Positions 1-9,435 of a stretch of DNA of 64,000 nucleotides are shown in pieces (the stretch's first letter is position 1; the number at the start of each line of letters is the position of its first letter). The translations under genes were made by a program, and so were the position numbers. The notes beneath the pieces are model-generated. The model saw only the letters and a list, made by a program, of their open reading frames with translations, did no database searches and was not told the DNA's origin. Origin of the DNA: an uncultured Paracoccaceae bacterium (GTDB lineage: Bacteria > Pseudomonadota > Alphaproteobacteria > Rhodobacterales > Rhodobacteraceae); the NCBI GenBank assembly GCA_947488605.1, contig CANKZJ010000005.1, positions 186,001 to 250,000 on the forward strand. Reading direction: 5' to 3'.

Positions 1-498
1 CTACCGATGGGTTTGTTGGTCAAGGTGCCGATGATGTTTGATGGCGCGCGCCTCGGGTTGGGGGTGAACCATTGGGTGACCTATCAGGTGCCAAACGACA
101 TGCCCGCAAAAGCGTGCTACTTCATCGCTTGGCCATGTGGGCAGGATTACCTCTTTGGCAACATCGGCGGACAGCTTGGCTGGGATCTATCACAGGAAGA
201 CAGTCAGGTGACGGTCGACTTTGCGCTTGAAGAGATGGTGAAACTCGTCGGGTCCGATGCTCGCAAGCACTTCATCAAAGGTTTCCGCACCGACTGGGCC
301 AATGACCCTTTGAGCTTGGGCGCTTATGCTGCCGTGAAGCCGGGGCATCACGGCGTGCGCAAAATCCTGGAGGCCCCCGTCGGTGACAGGTTGTTCTTTG
401 CTGGCGAAGCGATGGGTGGCGGATATTCGGCCCTTGTCAGCGGCGCTTACAAAAGCGGAAAACGGGCAGCCCGGAAGCTTTGCAAAGCAATTGATTAG
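1..498 (+). CDS. Flavin-containing amine oxidase, C-terminal part (cut by window start)
   Basis: The reading frame is open from base 1, so the first ATG inside it is not the true start. The visible 166 residues match the C-terminal end of the FAD-dependent amine oxidase family (monoamine/polyamine oxidases). The key feature is the final FAD-contacting segment RLFFAGEAMGGGYSALVSG near residue 135, followed by a short Lys/Arg-rich tail. In this family the segment closes over the flavin in a cytosolic or periplasmic oxidase that deaminates amines. The N-terminal dinucleotide-binding motif lies outside the window, so substrate and targeting cannot be judged. The gene ends just before a strong hairpin shared with the convergent gene on the other strand. 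Confidence 0.75.
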   Translation, partial: LPMGLLVKVPMMFDGARLGLGVNHWVTYQVPNDMPAKACYFIAWPCGQDYLFGNIGGQLGWDLSQEDSQVTVDFALEEMVKLVGSDARKHFIKGFRTDWANDPLSLGAYAAVKPGHHGVRKILEAPVGDRLFFAGEAMGGGYSALVSGAYKSGKRAARKLCKAID

Positions 499-526
499 AT
501 CGCAGCGCCTCACCTCATAAAACGAA

Positions 527-555
527 AAAAGAGCGCCACTCGCATGGCGCTCTTT
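527..555 (-). terminator. Intrinsic terminator between convergent genes
   Basis: An 11-bp perfect inverted repeat (AAAGAGCGCCA / TGGCGCTCTTT, loop CTCGCA) lies between the stop of the amine oxidase gene and the stop of the minus-strand sensor gene. Read on the minus strand it runs into TTTTTTCGTTTT, a good intrinsic terminator. On the plus strand the tail is weaker (TTTGTGTTTG), so it may serve both genes. Confidence 0.8.
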
Positions 556-579
556 GTGTTTGTGCAATTCTTAAGAAAC

Positions 580-2058
580 CTACATCAGGTTTTGGACGTT
601 AATACCAAAGGTTACAGCGCCAATCACTTCGCCCGTGTCTGGGTCTTTGATCGAAAGTGATGCTTGCGACTGGTAGAACCCCGTACTGTCATCAAACTCA
701 ACTTCGCTGATATGCAGCGCGTTGGGGCCAACCTGATAGGTTTCCTGCCACTTTGCTTCGTCACCTTGCCAGTAGTCAGAGGTTTCGACGCTCTGTGCGA
801 CGTTCAGACCTTTGTTATCCATGATGAATACCTCGGTCACAAAGCCGGCTGTCGCGGTTTGCTGGCTTAGAAGCCATTGCGAGACAGGATCTGCCAACAG
901 TTTGGAGATCAGTGGTCCACCACCTTCACCCGCCTCTGCACGCCATTGCTGATCAAGTGCGATAACTTCGTCTTCTGTCAGGCCTGCATGGCGCGCGTTT
1001 TGTTCGTTGATTGCTGCAATCACAGCAGGTTCGACAAGCCAACCCGCAAGCTCGTTACGTGAATAAGCTTCGAGAGGGACCCGGTAAACACCGTCTTGGC
1101 CGGGCGTTGCGATCAGATAAAGCGTGATCGAGTTGTTCATGCCTTGTGACAGCTTCTTGGACAGCTCGGACGCAGCGATGACATCGTCAGCAGATGGTGT
1201 GTTGCCAGCGAGCGCACGATCAAACATGCTTCTATTGGCCAACCACACATCATAAGTCGCAACGAGGCTCGACGAGACAGCGTCATTTGGCGGTGCGTTG
1301 ATACCGGCAGCCGGGAATCCATCGCGCAAAGCGACGAGCGTTCTCTCGAAGAGATCGACTGTTTCTGCCAATTCTTCCTGCGTATCCGCATCCCCGGTAC
1401 CGGAGGCCAGTTCACACATAACGCGTGCCATGCGGTAGCCGAGCGCACGCTGTCTCACTGCAAAGTTCAAGACAGTCGCGTCGCTTTGCAAAAGCTGCTG
1501 GGGGTTAGAGTACTGACCCGAGATCGTTGCAGCTAAGCCTTCTGTCTTATCAAATAGAGCAGCGTAAGACGCGTTGATAGTGTTCGCTTCGGCAGCAGTA
1601 CCCCGACCAATCGACAGGTTTTCAGCAGCTTCATTCAAAGGTGCCCAAAATGAGGTCAGTTCTTGGATTGACTTGAGTGTCCGTGCGCGTGGTTCCGCAC
1701 CGGGCATGCCAAGCACGTCGCTGCCATTTTCGAGGCCAGCCAAGATGCTTGTGAATTCCTCGCGGTAGATTGCAAGGTCGGCTTCGGCTGTTTCCAGCCC
1801 GATGCCCGCATTAATCTGGCAACTGGTTGCCGCAACTGCTTCGCTCAATGACCGCAAACTTGCTGATCTGTTCACACGCGCCTTGGCACCATCATATGAG
1901 GCGTCGCTGAGTTGCTGTGCTTGTGCAGATGTCGCTGTGAAAGTGAATGTTGCTGGAGCAAGACCCAATACGGCGCAAAAAGCTGCCTTAGAGAGAATGC
2001 TCGTCGTGAATGAAGCAGAGTGCTTTCGCAGTGGAGGTATGTAGTTTTGATTCCGCAT
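580..2058 (-). CDS. Secreted sensor-like protein with PilJ-like repeats and a Cache-like C-terminus
   Basis: The 492-residue product starts with a long signal peptide or anchor (hydrophobic stretch about residues 25-48, ending SAQAQQ). Two helical segments then resemble the PilJ/type IV pilus methyl-accepting N-terminal domain, each with an RxxSLR or RQRALGYRM type helix (about 58-170 and 200-290). The C-terminal 100 residues (VFIMDNKGLNVAQS, SDYWQGDEAKW, GEVIGAVTFGINV) look like a single Cache/PDC ligand-binding domain. No kinase, HAMP, methyl-accepting or cyclase domain follows, so it would have to signal through a partner. The start has only a weak ribosome site. It lies 329 bp downstream of a PstS-like/OmpA gene on the same strand. 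The domain assignment is from visual pattern only. Confidence 0.6.
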   Translation of the reverse strand: MRNQNYIPPLRKHSASFTTSILSKAAFCAVLGLAPATFTFTATSAQAQQLSDASYDGAKARVNRSASLRSLSEAVAATSCQINAGIGLETAEADLAIYREEFTSILAGLENGSDVLGMPGAEPRARTLKSIQELTSFWAPLNEAAENLSIGRGTAAEANTINASYAALFDKTEGLAATISGQYSNPQQLLQSDATVLNFAVRQRALGYRMARVMCELASGTGDADTQEELAETVDLFERTLVALRDGFPAAGINAPPNDAVSSSLVATYDVWLANRSMFDRALAGNTPSADDVIAASELSKKLSQGMNNSITLYLIATPGQDGVYRVPLEAYSRNELAGWLVEPAVIAAINEQNARHAGLTEDEVIALDQQWRAEAGEGGGPLISKLLADPVSQWLLSQQTATAGFVTEVFIMDNKGLNVAQSVETSDYWQGDEAKWQETYQVGPNALHISEVEFDDSTGFYQSQASLSIKDPDTGEVIGAVTFGINVQNLM

Positions 2059-2387
2059 TACTTTAATCCATTTTTTGGACCTGTAGTCAGGTCATCAAGT
2101 GAGCAAGACGTTCGCCTGGTCTGATCCAAAACCGCAATCTTGAGGTGTGCGTTTGGATAAATTCAATGATTAACAGCGGTGACAATTTAACAACGACTAT
2201 GGCGGTTCTAACGCGACGCTTCGTGACCAGTAGCCAATAGCGAATTGCTCTTGTTTGGGTTTGACGTTGTCTCGGAGTAAGCGACGATGTCATTTGACCC
2301 GAAGGCGCGTTAGGCCTTGTGAGTGAATAGTATCGAGAGTGTTTGGCGGAACGATGCGCACTGTGAGGCGCGCATCGCTCACGTTAT
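2059..2387. other. Intergenic region, 329 bp
   Basis: This stretch between two minus-strand genes should hold the promoter of the sensor-like gene. An 8-bp inverted repeat (CGATGCGC at 2352-2359 and GCGCATCG at 2370-2377) directly follows the OmpA-fusion gene. It could be a weak terminator, but it lacks a convincing T run on the minus strand. I see no gene, RNA or repeat in the remainder. Confidence 0.4.
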
Positions 2388-3986
2388 TTAACCCTCAACA
2401 GAGTTCGATACCCACACTTCAACACGACGGTTGATGGAACGACCACGATCGGAGACGTTACATGCAGATGGCGCGACTTCGCCGTAACCAGATGTTGCCA
2501 TCTGAATGTTGGCAAGTCTATCACCAGCGATCGAAGTCATCTCATCGCGGACAGCTTGAGCGCGCTCAATCGCGAGCCTACGGTTCGCATCAAATGCACC
2601 AACATCATCGGTAAAGCCGACAAAGTTCACTGTTGTGCCGGCAGGCGCATTTTCAAGGTGTGAGATCAAACGCTGCATGTCCAAACGGCCACGCTCGTCG
2701 AGGCGCGAAGAGCCTGTCCGAAAGCGGAATGTCGTTGAGAGGCGGTCATAGTTGTCCATCTCGGCGAGCATCTCGTTCATGACTTCGCCTTCAAAGCCGA
2801 TGTCATAACGCGCCAACTCGGAAATCAACGCAGCGCGGCGGGGATCATTGGCACCCTGCGTACGCGTTTCGATGCCAAGGTCGATGAAACCAGACTTCGC
2901 AATAACAGCGTCGGCAGTTTCAGAGATTGCAAAGTCAAGCAGCGCTTGGCTCGGCGCATCAAGGTTGTCTGCGCGGTTGTAGAGGTACATCCGGCGGGCA
3001 AGCTCATATTCCTCTGTTTTCGCGGCAAAGGCGTCTGGCGTACTTGCAAGTCCACACTCGTTGATCAGTGTCATTGGTTTCGCGCCACGTTGGAACGCAT
3101 AACCAAGATACCCAATCGCGTTGCGATCGTGGAACATGACGTTCGACATCGCTTGGTCGTCTTCTGCGATGCCTTGAGGGCGGAAGTTCGGGCGATCTTC
3201 GCCATAGAGGTAATCCATGAAGAACGCATAGCTTGCTGTATCTGGATAGCGTGTCACGACGTTGATATCGCGATCAGGGCCGCCAACTTCGGACCAGTTT
3301 GTAATCTGACCCGCAAAGATTCCAGAAAGCTGAGCCTCAGTGAGCTGCTCAACTGGGTTAGATGCGTGCGTGACGACAACCATACTATCAACAGCAACGA
3401 TGCGCTCTTGGTTGGGGCTAACCATGCTGCCTGCGCCTGCGTCGCGCAATGCGCGTGCTTCGTCGACCGTGATGCGGCGTGAGGACATACCAACCGTTGC
3501 AGTGCCTTCAAGCAGTGCTTCAAAGGCTGCGTCATCGTCGGATGCCGTAACGAGGTAAGAGCCGATCTCATCACCAAAGCCACCGTCGCCAACCAAGGTT
3601 GCGAGAGTTTCACCAGCGGATGTGTTTGTGATTTCTGCGTCGGCATCAAGTGATGACGCGAAGCCTGTCATCAACAATGGCATCATGCCAAGGCCAATAG
3701 CTTCGGAGCCGACGATTGCGACGTCAGCGGACACGTTTTCAAATGTTGGGCAGGCGTCCCCTTCGCAGATCATGCTGCTTGCGGAGATACGCAGATCGCC
3801 AAGTGCTGTCCGGATAACATATGTATCATCAACAAAATCGATGAATTCGCCAGCCACGTTGATCGTGCCATCTGTTGATTTCAGAGTAATTTCTGAGGCG
3901 AAAGCGGTGGCAGGGAAAACCAATCCCGTCGCCAAAGCAAGTCCGGCTGCAGACGCTTTTAGTTGTTTCTTGAGATTGTAAACCAC
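2388..3986 (-). CDS. Phosphate-binding-protein-like (PstS family) / OmpA fusion protein
   Basis: The product is about 532 residues from a GTG start at 3986. That start is chosen because AGGA lies 9 bases upstream and a clean signal peptide (NLKKQLKAS ... AFASE) begins there; an ATG at 4043 is open in frame but lacks this context. A small N-terminal domain ending in a Cys pair (CEGDACP) is followed by a periplasmic type-II binding-protein fold. This shows PstS-family motifs such as ASNPVEQLTEAQLSGIF and ITNWSEVGG. The last 120 residues form an OmpA/MotB peptidoglycan-binding domain (FVGFTDDVGAFDANRRLAIERA). The architecture suggests a solute-binding protein anchored to the cell wall. No transporter genes are adjacent, so it is probably a sensor or scavenger rather than an ABC component. 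Confidence 0.8.
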   Translation of the reverse strand: MVYNLKKQLKASAAGLALATGLVFPATAFASEITLKSTDGTINVAGEFIDFVDDTYVIRTALGDLRISASSMICEGDACPTFENVSADVAIVGSEAIGLGMMPLLMTGFASSLDADAEITNTSAGETLATLVGDGGFGDEIGSYLVTASDDDAAFEALLEGTATVGMSSRRITVDEARALRDAGAGSMVSPNQERIVAVDSMVVVTHASNPVEQLTEAQLSGIFAGQITNWSEVGGPDRDINVVTRYPDTASYAFFMDYLYGEDRPNFRPQGIAEDDQAMSNVMFHDRNAIGYLGYAFQRGAKPMTLINECGLASTPDAFAAKTEEYELARRMYLYNRADNLDAPSQALLDFAISETADAVIAKSGFIDLGIETRTQGANDPRRAALISELARYDIGFEGEVMNEMLAEMDNYDRLSTTFRFRTGSSRLDERGRLDMQRLISHLENAPAGTTVNFVGFTDDVGAFDANRRLAIERAQAVRDEMTSIAGDRLANIQMATSGYGEVAPSACNVSDRGRSINRRVEVWVSNSVEG

Positions 3987-4618
3987 AGTCTTGTTCCTAT
4001 CTAATTTCAAAGGCCGATTGGACGAGTCACTCAAAACCAACAAATCCTTAGCGCCACGAACGATTCATGACTGTCCAACTTCATTTTGGAAACAAAACAG
4101 TCAAATTGGCTTTAGTTGTGTCCAAAACATGACTCTTTTTAAGGATTTTTTTGACTGACCGAAGACTGGTGAACTGTGGTTCGGCGGCGTTTTCGGCAGC
4201 AAGATTTTTGACTGCTGCGTGCTCTAAAGTGTTGAATCTTTTGGACTGGCAGTGGCCTGCGGCCCTAAATCTGATGGTTTTGGCAGGTGCATATTGGAAG
4301 ACTTCCGCGCACTGGAAACAATACCAGCAACGCATTTGCGCATAATTGTGCCATTTTAGGCCGCCTTAATTTTGCCCCGCTCGGCCAAACAGACGATCCA
4401 AGTGATTCATAACTTCGCTCAAAGCAGGCTTCTCGAAGCGTTCCTGCTTGGGCAGTGAACCGTAGAAATCATTCCGCCAGAAGGCTTTGGTGCGACGCTC
4501 CACCGCGCGGATTTGGTGTTCGACTGTTTTATTGCTATTTCTAAATCTCCTTATTTTACACGATTCCTGTTTCAACGCATTTCATACAATCCATTTGAAA
4601 TTCTCTCGGAGTAAGAAG
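3987..4618. other. Divergent intergenic region, 632 bp
   Basis: This long region separates the minus-strand PstS/OmpA gene from the plus-strand S41 peptidase gene, so both promoters should lie here. It is visibly more AT-rich than its neighbours. An imperfect dyad, TGACTGT at 4068-4074 with ACAGTCA at 4097-4103 and an inner TCCAA/TTGGA pair, lies about 80-120 bp upstream of the GTG start at 3986. It may be an operator or a small hairpin. A 69-codon minus-strand frame (4366-4575) has only a TTG start and no supported ribosome site, so I did not call it. Confidence 0.4.
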
Positions 4619-6601
4619 ATGGCTCAGAAAAAGCCTAAGACGTCTCAGAAGGGCTCTGATCAACTGGCGGCGCCGTTTCTTGCTGATGCGCATTCGGCCG
4701 TGAAGACCGTGATGGCGGCGACACAAACCCTGCCGGAGTTCCGTCTGTCACAAAGCGCGCTCGACAAAGACGACAAGCTGCGGTTGGTCGAGCAAGCCAT
4801 CATTCTCATGCGTGACAATTACGTGCATCTCCCGCTCAAGCAGAACATGCATGCCGTCCGGCCGATCCAAGCACTGAACCTGCTATTGCAGAAATTGGAA
4901 AGCTCCGAAGGCGAGATGTCTGACCTAGAGTTTCATGGCAGAATGATCAGTATTTTTACCTCAGTACGTGACTTGCATACGAATTACTTCCTTCCAGCAC
5001 CCTACAATACGAAGACTGCTTTTGTTCCGATCCTGCTGGAAACGTACTTCGAGAATGGAAAACGACGCTATCTAGTGGCGCACCTGCTGGCGGGGTTTAG
5101 TCAGCCGCCCTTTGAGGCAGGTGTCGAGGTTACCTATTGGAATGGTGCGCCGATTGAATTGGCGGTTGCTGCGAATGCATTCCGTTTTGCCGGATCAAAT
5201 GCCGAAGCGCGTCGCGCGCGCGGCATTGAGCGTATGACAATTCGACCCCTCGTGCAGTCTTTGCCACCAGACGAGGATTTCGTTCTTATCGGCTATCGTA
5301 CGCCAGATGGTGTGGATCATGAAATCCGTCTTGATTGGTTAGTGTTCTCGCCTGATCAAGCAGACGGAATGGGTGAAAGCATGGGATGGTTTGCGCCGGG
5401 CTCTTATGCTGTTGGCATCGATATTGACGCGCAGATGGCGTCTATTGCTAAGAAGTTCTTGTTTGCGCCACGTGTTGTGGCCGCAGAAGCATCAGTGAAA
5501 GGCGGCGTGACGGCCCCGAGAGGCAAGAAGTTAGCAACGGGCGAAACCATTCCGTCTGACATGCCGCAAGTGTTTAACGCCAAGACCGTGTCGACTGCGC
5601 AAGGCGACTTTGGTCATATCCGGATTTTCACCTTTAGTGTGGATAATGCCGATGACTTTGTCGCCGAGTTCATCCGGCTTGTTGAGCAGCTGCCGCAACG
5701 CGGTTTGATCCTTGATGTGCGGGGCAACGGCGGTGGGCTTGTATTTGCCGGAGAGTGCCTGCTGCAAACGCTGACGCCAAAGCGGATTGAAACGCAGCGT
5801 ACCCAATTTATCAACTCGTCCCTCAACCTTGATATTGTCCAGGCGAACTCTCCCTCGCTCCAATACCCGGAACTGGACCTTAGCCCATGGAGAGCATCCA
5901 TGGAGGAATCGGTTGCGACTGGTGCGGTTTATTCACGTGGTTTTCCGATCACCGACGTGGATTGGGCCAACAGTATCGGCCAACGCTATCAAGGACCGGC
6001 AGTCCTGATCACCGATGCCAAGTGTTATTCAACAACGGATATCTTTGCTGCTGGATTTCAGGATCATGATATCGGTCCGATTATAGGCGTTGACGGGAAC
6101 ACTGGTGCTGGCGGTGCAAATGTTTGGACCCACTCATTGTTGGATTTTATTGCAGGTCAAGATGGCCCCTACGCAAGCTTGCCAAATGGCGCTAATATGC
6201 GGGTCGCGATCAGGCGGACGCTACGTGTAGGCCCGCGCGCGGGTACACCGGTGGAGGACTTAGGCGTGCAGCCCGATATCCAGTACAATGTAACTAAGAA
6301 CGATCTGATCAACGGCAATGCAGATTTGATCGAGTTTGCGGCGACAAAGCTTGCCGAACGGCAACCGCATGTCCTTAAAGCAGTTGTCGCGGATCGGCAT
6401 GGGCACAATATGATCGTTGTGATTACGACCAAGAATGTGCAACGCGTCGACATATATCTGGATGATCGACCGATGGGCGCGCATGATCTAAGCGAAGGAC
6501 AGACAGAGCTTACGATCAAGGACGCGGGTTTGTTCCAAACTGTCTTCTTCTATGGTTTCAATGAAAGCGAATTGGTCGCCGCTTGCCGGATCGCGTCCTA
6601 G
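4619..6601 (+). CDS. S41 family (tail-specific type) peptidase
   Basis: The product has 660 residues. The ATG at 4619 is chosen because GGAG lies 7 bases upstream; the frame extends further upstream without such a site. The core shows the S41 fold: GLILDVRGNGGG at about 362-373, then DAKCYSTTDIFAAG, where Ser471 is in the position of the catalytic serine. IIGVDGNTGAGGAN follows. There is no obvious signal peptide; the N-terminus is charged (MAQKKPKTSQK), which suggests a cytoplasmic enzyme or unusual export. The N-terminal 340 residues and the last 80 are not recognisable as a PDZ domain, so this is a divergent S41 member. Substrate unknown. It stands alone, 289 bp from the next gene on the same strand. 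Confidence 0.75.
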   Translation: MAQKKPKTSQKGSDQLAAPFLADAHSAVKTVMAATQTLPEFRLSQSALDKDDKLRLVEQAIILMRDNYVHLPLKQNMHAVRPIQALNLLLQKLESSEGEMSDLEFHGRMISIFTSVRDLHTNYFLPAPYNTKTAFVPILLETYFENGKRRYLVAHLLAGFSQPPFEAGVEVTYWNGAPIELAVAANAFRFAGSNAEARRARGIERMTIRPLVQSLPPDEDFVLIGYRTPDGVDHEIRLDWLVFSPDQADGMGESMGWFAPGSYAVGIDIDAQMASIAKKFLFAPRVVAAEASVKGGVTAPRGKKLATGETIPSDMPQVFNAKTVSTAQGDFGHIRIFTFSVDNADDFVAEFIRLVEQLPQRGLILDVRGNGGGLVFAGECLLQTLTPKRIETQRTQFINSSLNLDIVQANSPSLQYPELDLSPWRASMEESVATGAVYSRGFPITDVDWANSIGQRYQGPAVLITDAKCYSTTDIFAAGFQDHDIGPIIGVDGNTGAGGANVWTHSLLDFIAGQDGPYASLPNGANMRVAIRRTLRVGPRAGTPVEDLGVQPDIQYNVTKNDLINGNADLIEFAATKLAERQPHVLKAVVADRHGHNMIVVITTKNVQRVDIYLDDRPMGAHDLSEGQTELTIKDAGLFQTVFFYGFNESELVAACRIAS

Positions 6602-6890
6602 CGGCAGGGCGGTGAAAGTATCACATCAAAGTCTTGCATGTCATTGTTTGGCTTCGCTCGCTTTACCGTTGTGTGCGTTCAATAGGCCGAAAAGCATGGG
6701 CACCGCCGCAAGCGGACGGTTCTTGGCTCACTGCTTTTGTCAAAAACATCGTTCAGTATGGGCAAGAGGCCGCTATTTGCGAAAATCGGCCGGATCAGGC
6801 GTAAGAAAGCAAATGACGGTTTCGACAACTTTGCATTGAAAACGAATGCACCTGCGCTACAGTTCGTTTCAGAATTCAAAGGAGATTTTT

Positions 6891-8429
6891 GTGCCGGATA
6901 CGCTGAAAGAATTAATCGCAAGTCACCCGGAAACCGCCCCTGCTATCGGCGCACCTTCTCGTGAATGGCTGAGTTATGGGGGCCTTCGGGCGCTGTCATC
7001 TTCGGTTGCCGATGCGCTTCACCAAGCTGGCATTGGGCGCGGCGACCGGGTCGCAATTGTTTTGCCGAATGGTCCTGAAATGGCTACCGCGTTTATCACG
7101 GTCGCACAGACCGCAGTAACAGCACCGTTGAACCCCGCTTACCGCGAAGACGAGTTCGCGTTCTACATTGATGACCTGAAAGCCAAAGCCGTCGTCTTGA
7201 TGGAAGGCGACGAAGGGCCAGCGTCCGCTGCGGCCAAGAGACTTGGCGTGACTGTCCTACGGCTTGCCTTCGACGAGGCACAGCCAGCGGGGAAATTCAC
7301 ATTACACACCGAAAGCACAGGAACATGCGATGAGACAGCACCCGATGCCAGCGATGTCGCACTTATTCTGCACACATCTGGCACGACATCGCGTCCTAAG
7401 ATCGTTCCTTTGTTGCAATCGAACGTCGCAGCGTCGGCACAAAATATTGCGAAATCGCTGGCACTGACTGCGGATGATCGCTGCATGAATGTTATGCCAC
7501 TCTTCCATATCCATGGATTGTTGGCCGCGGTTTCGGCGACGCTTTCGACCGGTGGACAGGTCTGGTGTGCCCCTGGATTTGATGCACTCCGGTTCTTTGG
7601 ATGGCTGCGTGATTGCGACCCGACATGGTACACTGCCGTGCCGACAATGCATCAGGCGATCCTGTCACGCGCTGGGCGCAATGCCGATGTGATCGAAGCC
7701 GCAAGGTTGCGTTTCTTGCGGTCATCCTCGGCGTCTCTGCCCGGTCCCGTTATGGAAAAACTGTTCGAGACCTTCGGCGCACCTGTGATCGAAGGTTACG
7801 GCATGACAGAAGCCGCGCATCAGATGTGTTCCAACCCGCTTGCACCCGGCGCGCAAAAACCCGGTGCTGTCGGCGTACCTGCCGGCCCCGAAGTGCGTAT
7901 CGCCCATGAGATTGAGCCATTGCTGACCGATGGAGCCGTCGGCGAAATCGTCATTTCCGGTCCCAACGTGACCCCAGGCTATGAGAGCAATCCCGAAGCC
8001 AACGCCAAGAACTTCTTTGAGGCGGACGGCAAGCGCTGGTTCCGCACCGGAGACCAAGGCATGTTTGATGCAGACGGGTATCTGTCCCTGACGGGCCGTT
8101 TGAAGGAAATCATCAACCGAGGTGGTGAAAAGGTCAGTCCGCTTGAGGTGGACGGTGTGTTGTCCGCGCATCCTGCCGTTGCGCAGGTTGTGACCTTTGC
8201 TTTGCCGCATCCCAAGTTGGGCGAGGAAGTTGCCGCCGCTGTTGTCTTGCGGGAAGGCGAAGAGGTCACAGACCGTGACATTCGCGCCTTTGCGACAGAA
8301 CGGCTTGCTGATTTCAAAGTGCCGCGCAAAGTAATCATTCTGGATGAAATCCCGAAAGGGGCGACAGGTAAAATGCAGCGGATTGGTCTGGCAGAAAAGC
8401 TGGGCCTTGTTGATGCGGCCGCATCATGA
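6891..8429 (+). CDS. AMP-dependent acyl-CoA synthetase, oxalyl-CoA-synthetase-like
   Basis: The GTG at 6891 is the start: AAAGGAG ends 6 bases before it, whereas the upstream in-frame ATG at 6846 has no such site. The 512-residue product has the ANL adenylation motifs: P-loop-like LHTSGTTSRPK (about 160-170), GYGMTEAAHQM, the hinge TGRLKEIINRGGEK and the catalytic C-terminal Lys in PKGATGKMQR. The stretch TWYTAVPTMHQ and the MTEAAHQMCSNPL motif resemble the plant/fungal AAE3/Pcs60 group, which activates oxalate. That substrate is an inference. It overlaps the next gene by ATGA, so it is translationally coupled to a 2-hydroxyacid-forming reductase. A tricarboxylate-type transporter follows on the other strand. 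Confidence 0.8.
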   Translation: MPDTLKELIASHPETAPAIGAPSREWLSYGGLRALSSSVADALHQAGIGRGDRVAIVLPNGPEMATAFITVAQTAVTAPLNPAYREDEFAFYIDDLKAKAVVLMEGDEGPASAAAKRLGVTVLRLAFDEAQPAGKFTLHTESTGTCDETAPDASDVALILHTSGTTSRPKIVPLLQSNVAASAQNIAKSLALTADDRCMNVMPLFHIHGLLAAVSATLSTGGQVWCAPGFDALRFFGWLRDCDPTWYTAVPTMHQAILSRAGRNADVIEAARLRFLRSSSASLPGPVMEKLFETFGAPVIEGYGMTEAAHQMCSNPLAPGAQKPGAVGVPAGPEVRIAHEIEPLLTDGAVGEIVISGPNVTPGYESNPEANAKNFFEADGKRWFRTGDQGMFDADGYLSLTGRLKEIINRGGEKVSPLEVDGVLSAHPAVAQVVTFALPHPKLGEEVAAAVVLREGEEVTDRDIRAFATERLADFKVPRKVIILDEIPKGATGKMQRIGLAEKLGLVDAAAS

Positions 8430-9403
8430 AGATCTGTATTTTTGGTGCGGGCGCCATTGGTGGCTATATGGGTGCGAAATTGGCCGAGGCTGGTGCGGAC
8501 GTTAGCCTTGTTGCCCGCGGTCCGCATTTGGCGGCGATGCAGGCGAATGGCCTGACATTGATTGAAGAAAGCGGCACGAAGAACCTGCCTGTGACAGTCT
8601 CTGATAATCCTGCTGATCTGGGGCCGCAGGACTATGTCATCGTGACGCTCAAGGCGCATTCGGTGCCGCCGGTTGTTGATAAGATGAAACCATTGATCGG
8701 GCCCAACACAACAATCGTGTCGGGTGTGAACGGCGTGCCGTGGTGGTATTTCCACAAGATTGGCACTGATCTAGAAGGCACGAGGCTGGCCAGTGTTGAT
8801 CCGGGCAATGCGCAATGGGACGGCTTTGGACCTGACAACGTCTTGGGTTGCGTGGTTTACCCCGCCGCAGAAGTTATCGAGCCCGGTGTGATCAAACATA
8901 TCGAAGGCAACCGCTTTTCATTGGGCGAGCCGTCTGGCGAAAAATCAGAACGTGCGATGGCGTTGTCGAAAGCTCTCAGTGCTGCGGGTCTTAAAGCGCC
9001 TGTGCGTCCAAAGATCAGAGATGAGATTTGGGTGAAACTTTGGGGGAACCTGTCGTTTAATCCAATTTCGGCGCTTACGCATGCGACATTGGATGTCTTG
9101 TGCACCGAACCCGGAACGCGCGAAGTGGCCCGCAATATGATGCTTGAGGCGCAGGCTGTCGCCGAAACGCTTGGTGTGAAATTCCCCATTGATGTGGATC
9201 GTCGCATCCAAGGTGGCGCTGACGTAGGTGCACACCGCACGTCCATGTTGCAAGACCTTGATGCGAACCGACCGATGGAAATTGATGCGCTGGTTGGTTC
9301 GGTACAGGAATTGGGCCGTGTGACAGGCATACCGACACCCACCATCGATACGGTTCTGGCGCTGGTGCAGTTGCGCGGTAAAGTGGCCGGACTATACGGC
9401 TGA
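8426..9403 (+). CDS. 2-dehydropantoate 2-reductase family protein (ApbA/PanE)
   Basis: The 325-residue product begins with a Rossmann NADP-binding motif (FGAGAIGGYMGAKLAEAG, about 5-22). The family signature continues with a VTLKAHS segment and a catalytic-Lys helix in IRDEIWVKLWGNLSFNP (about 193-209). Family members reduce ketopantoate to pantoate for coenzyme A synthesis, but many paralogues act on other 2-oxoacids. Its ATGA overlap with an acyl-CoA ligase suggests a catabolic paralogue rather than the biosynthetic PanE. It is followed by a strong terminator that overlaps the end of the convergent tctA. Confidence 0.75.
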   Translation: MKICIFGAGAIGGYMGAKLAEAGADVSLVARGPHLAAMQANGLTLIEESGTKNLPVTVSDNPADLGPQDYVIVTLKAHSVPPVVDKMKPLIGPNTTIVSGVNGVPWWYFHKIGTDLEGTRLASVDPGNAQWDGFGPDNVLGCVVYPAAEVIEPGVIKHIEGNRFSLGEPSGEKSERAMALSKALSAAGLKAPVRPKIRDEIWVKLWGNLSFNPISALTHATLDVLCTEPGTREVARNMMLEAQAVAETLGVKFPIDVDRRIQGGADVGAHRTSMLQDLDANRPMEIDALVGSVQELGRVTGIPTPTIDTVLALVQLRGKVAGLYG

Positions 9404-9435
9404 TAAGCGCCCTAAAAATCTAGCAAAATCCCAAG

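Noticed and set aside
4366-4575. 69-codon minus-strand frame in the 632-bp intergenic region
   Set aside because: It starts at a TTG with no ribosome site, and a nearby AAGGAG has no usable start codon after it. No family pattern; kept as unproven.
7979-8755. 258-codon minus-strand frame across the ligase and reductase genes
   Set aside because: It is antisense to two clear enzymes joined by an ATGA overlap and has no recognisable motif.
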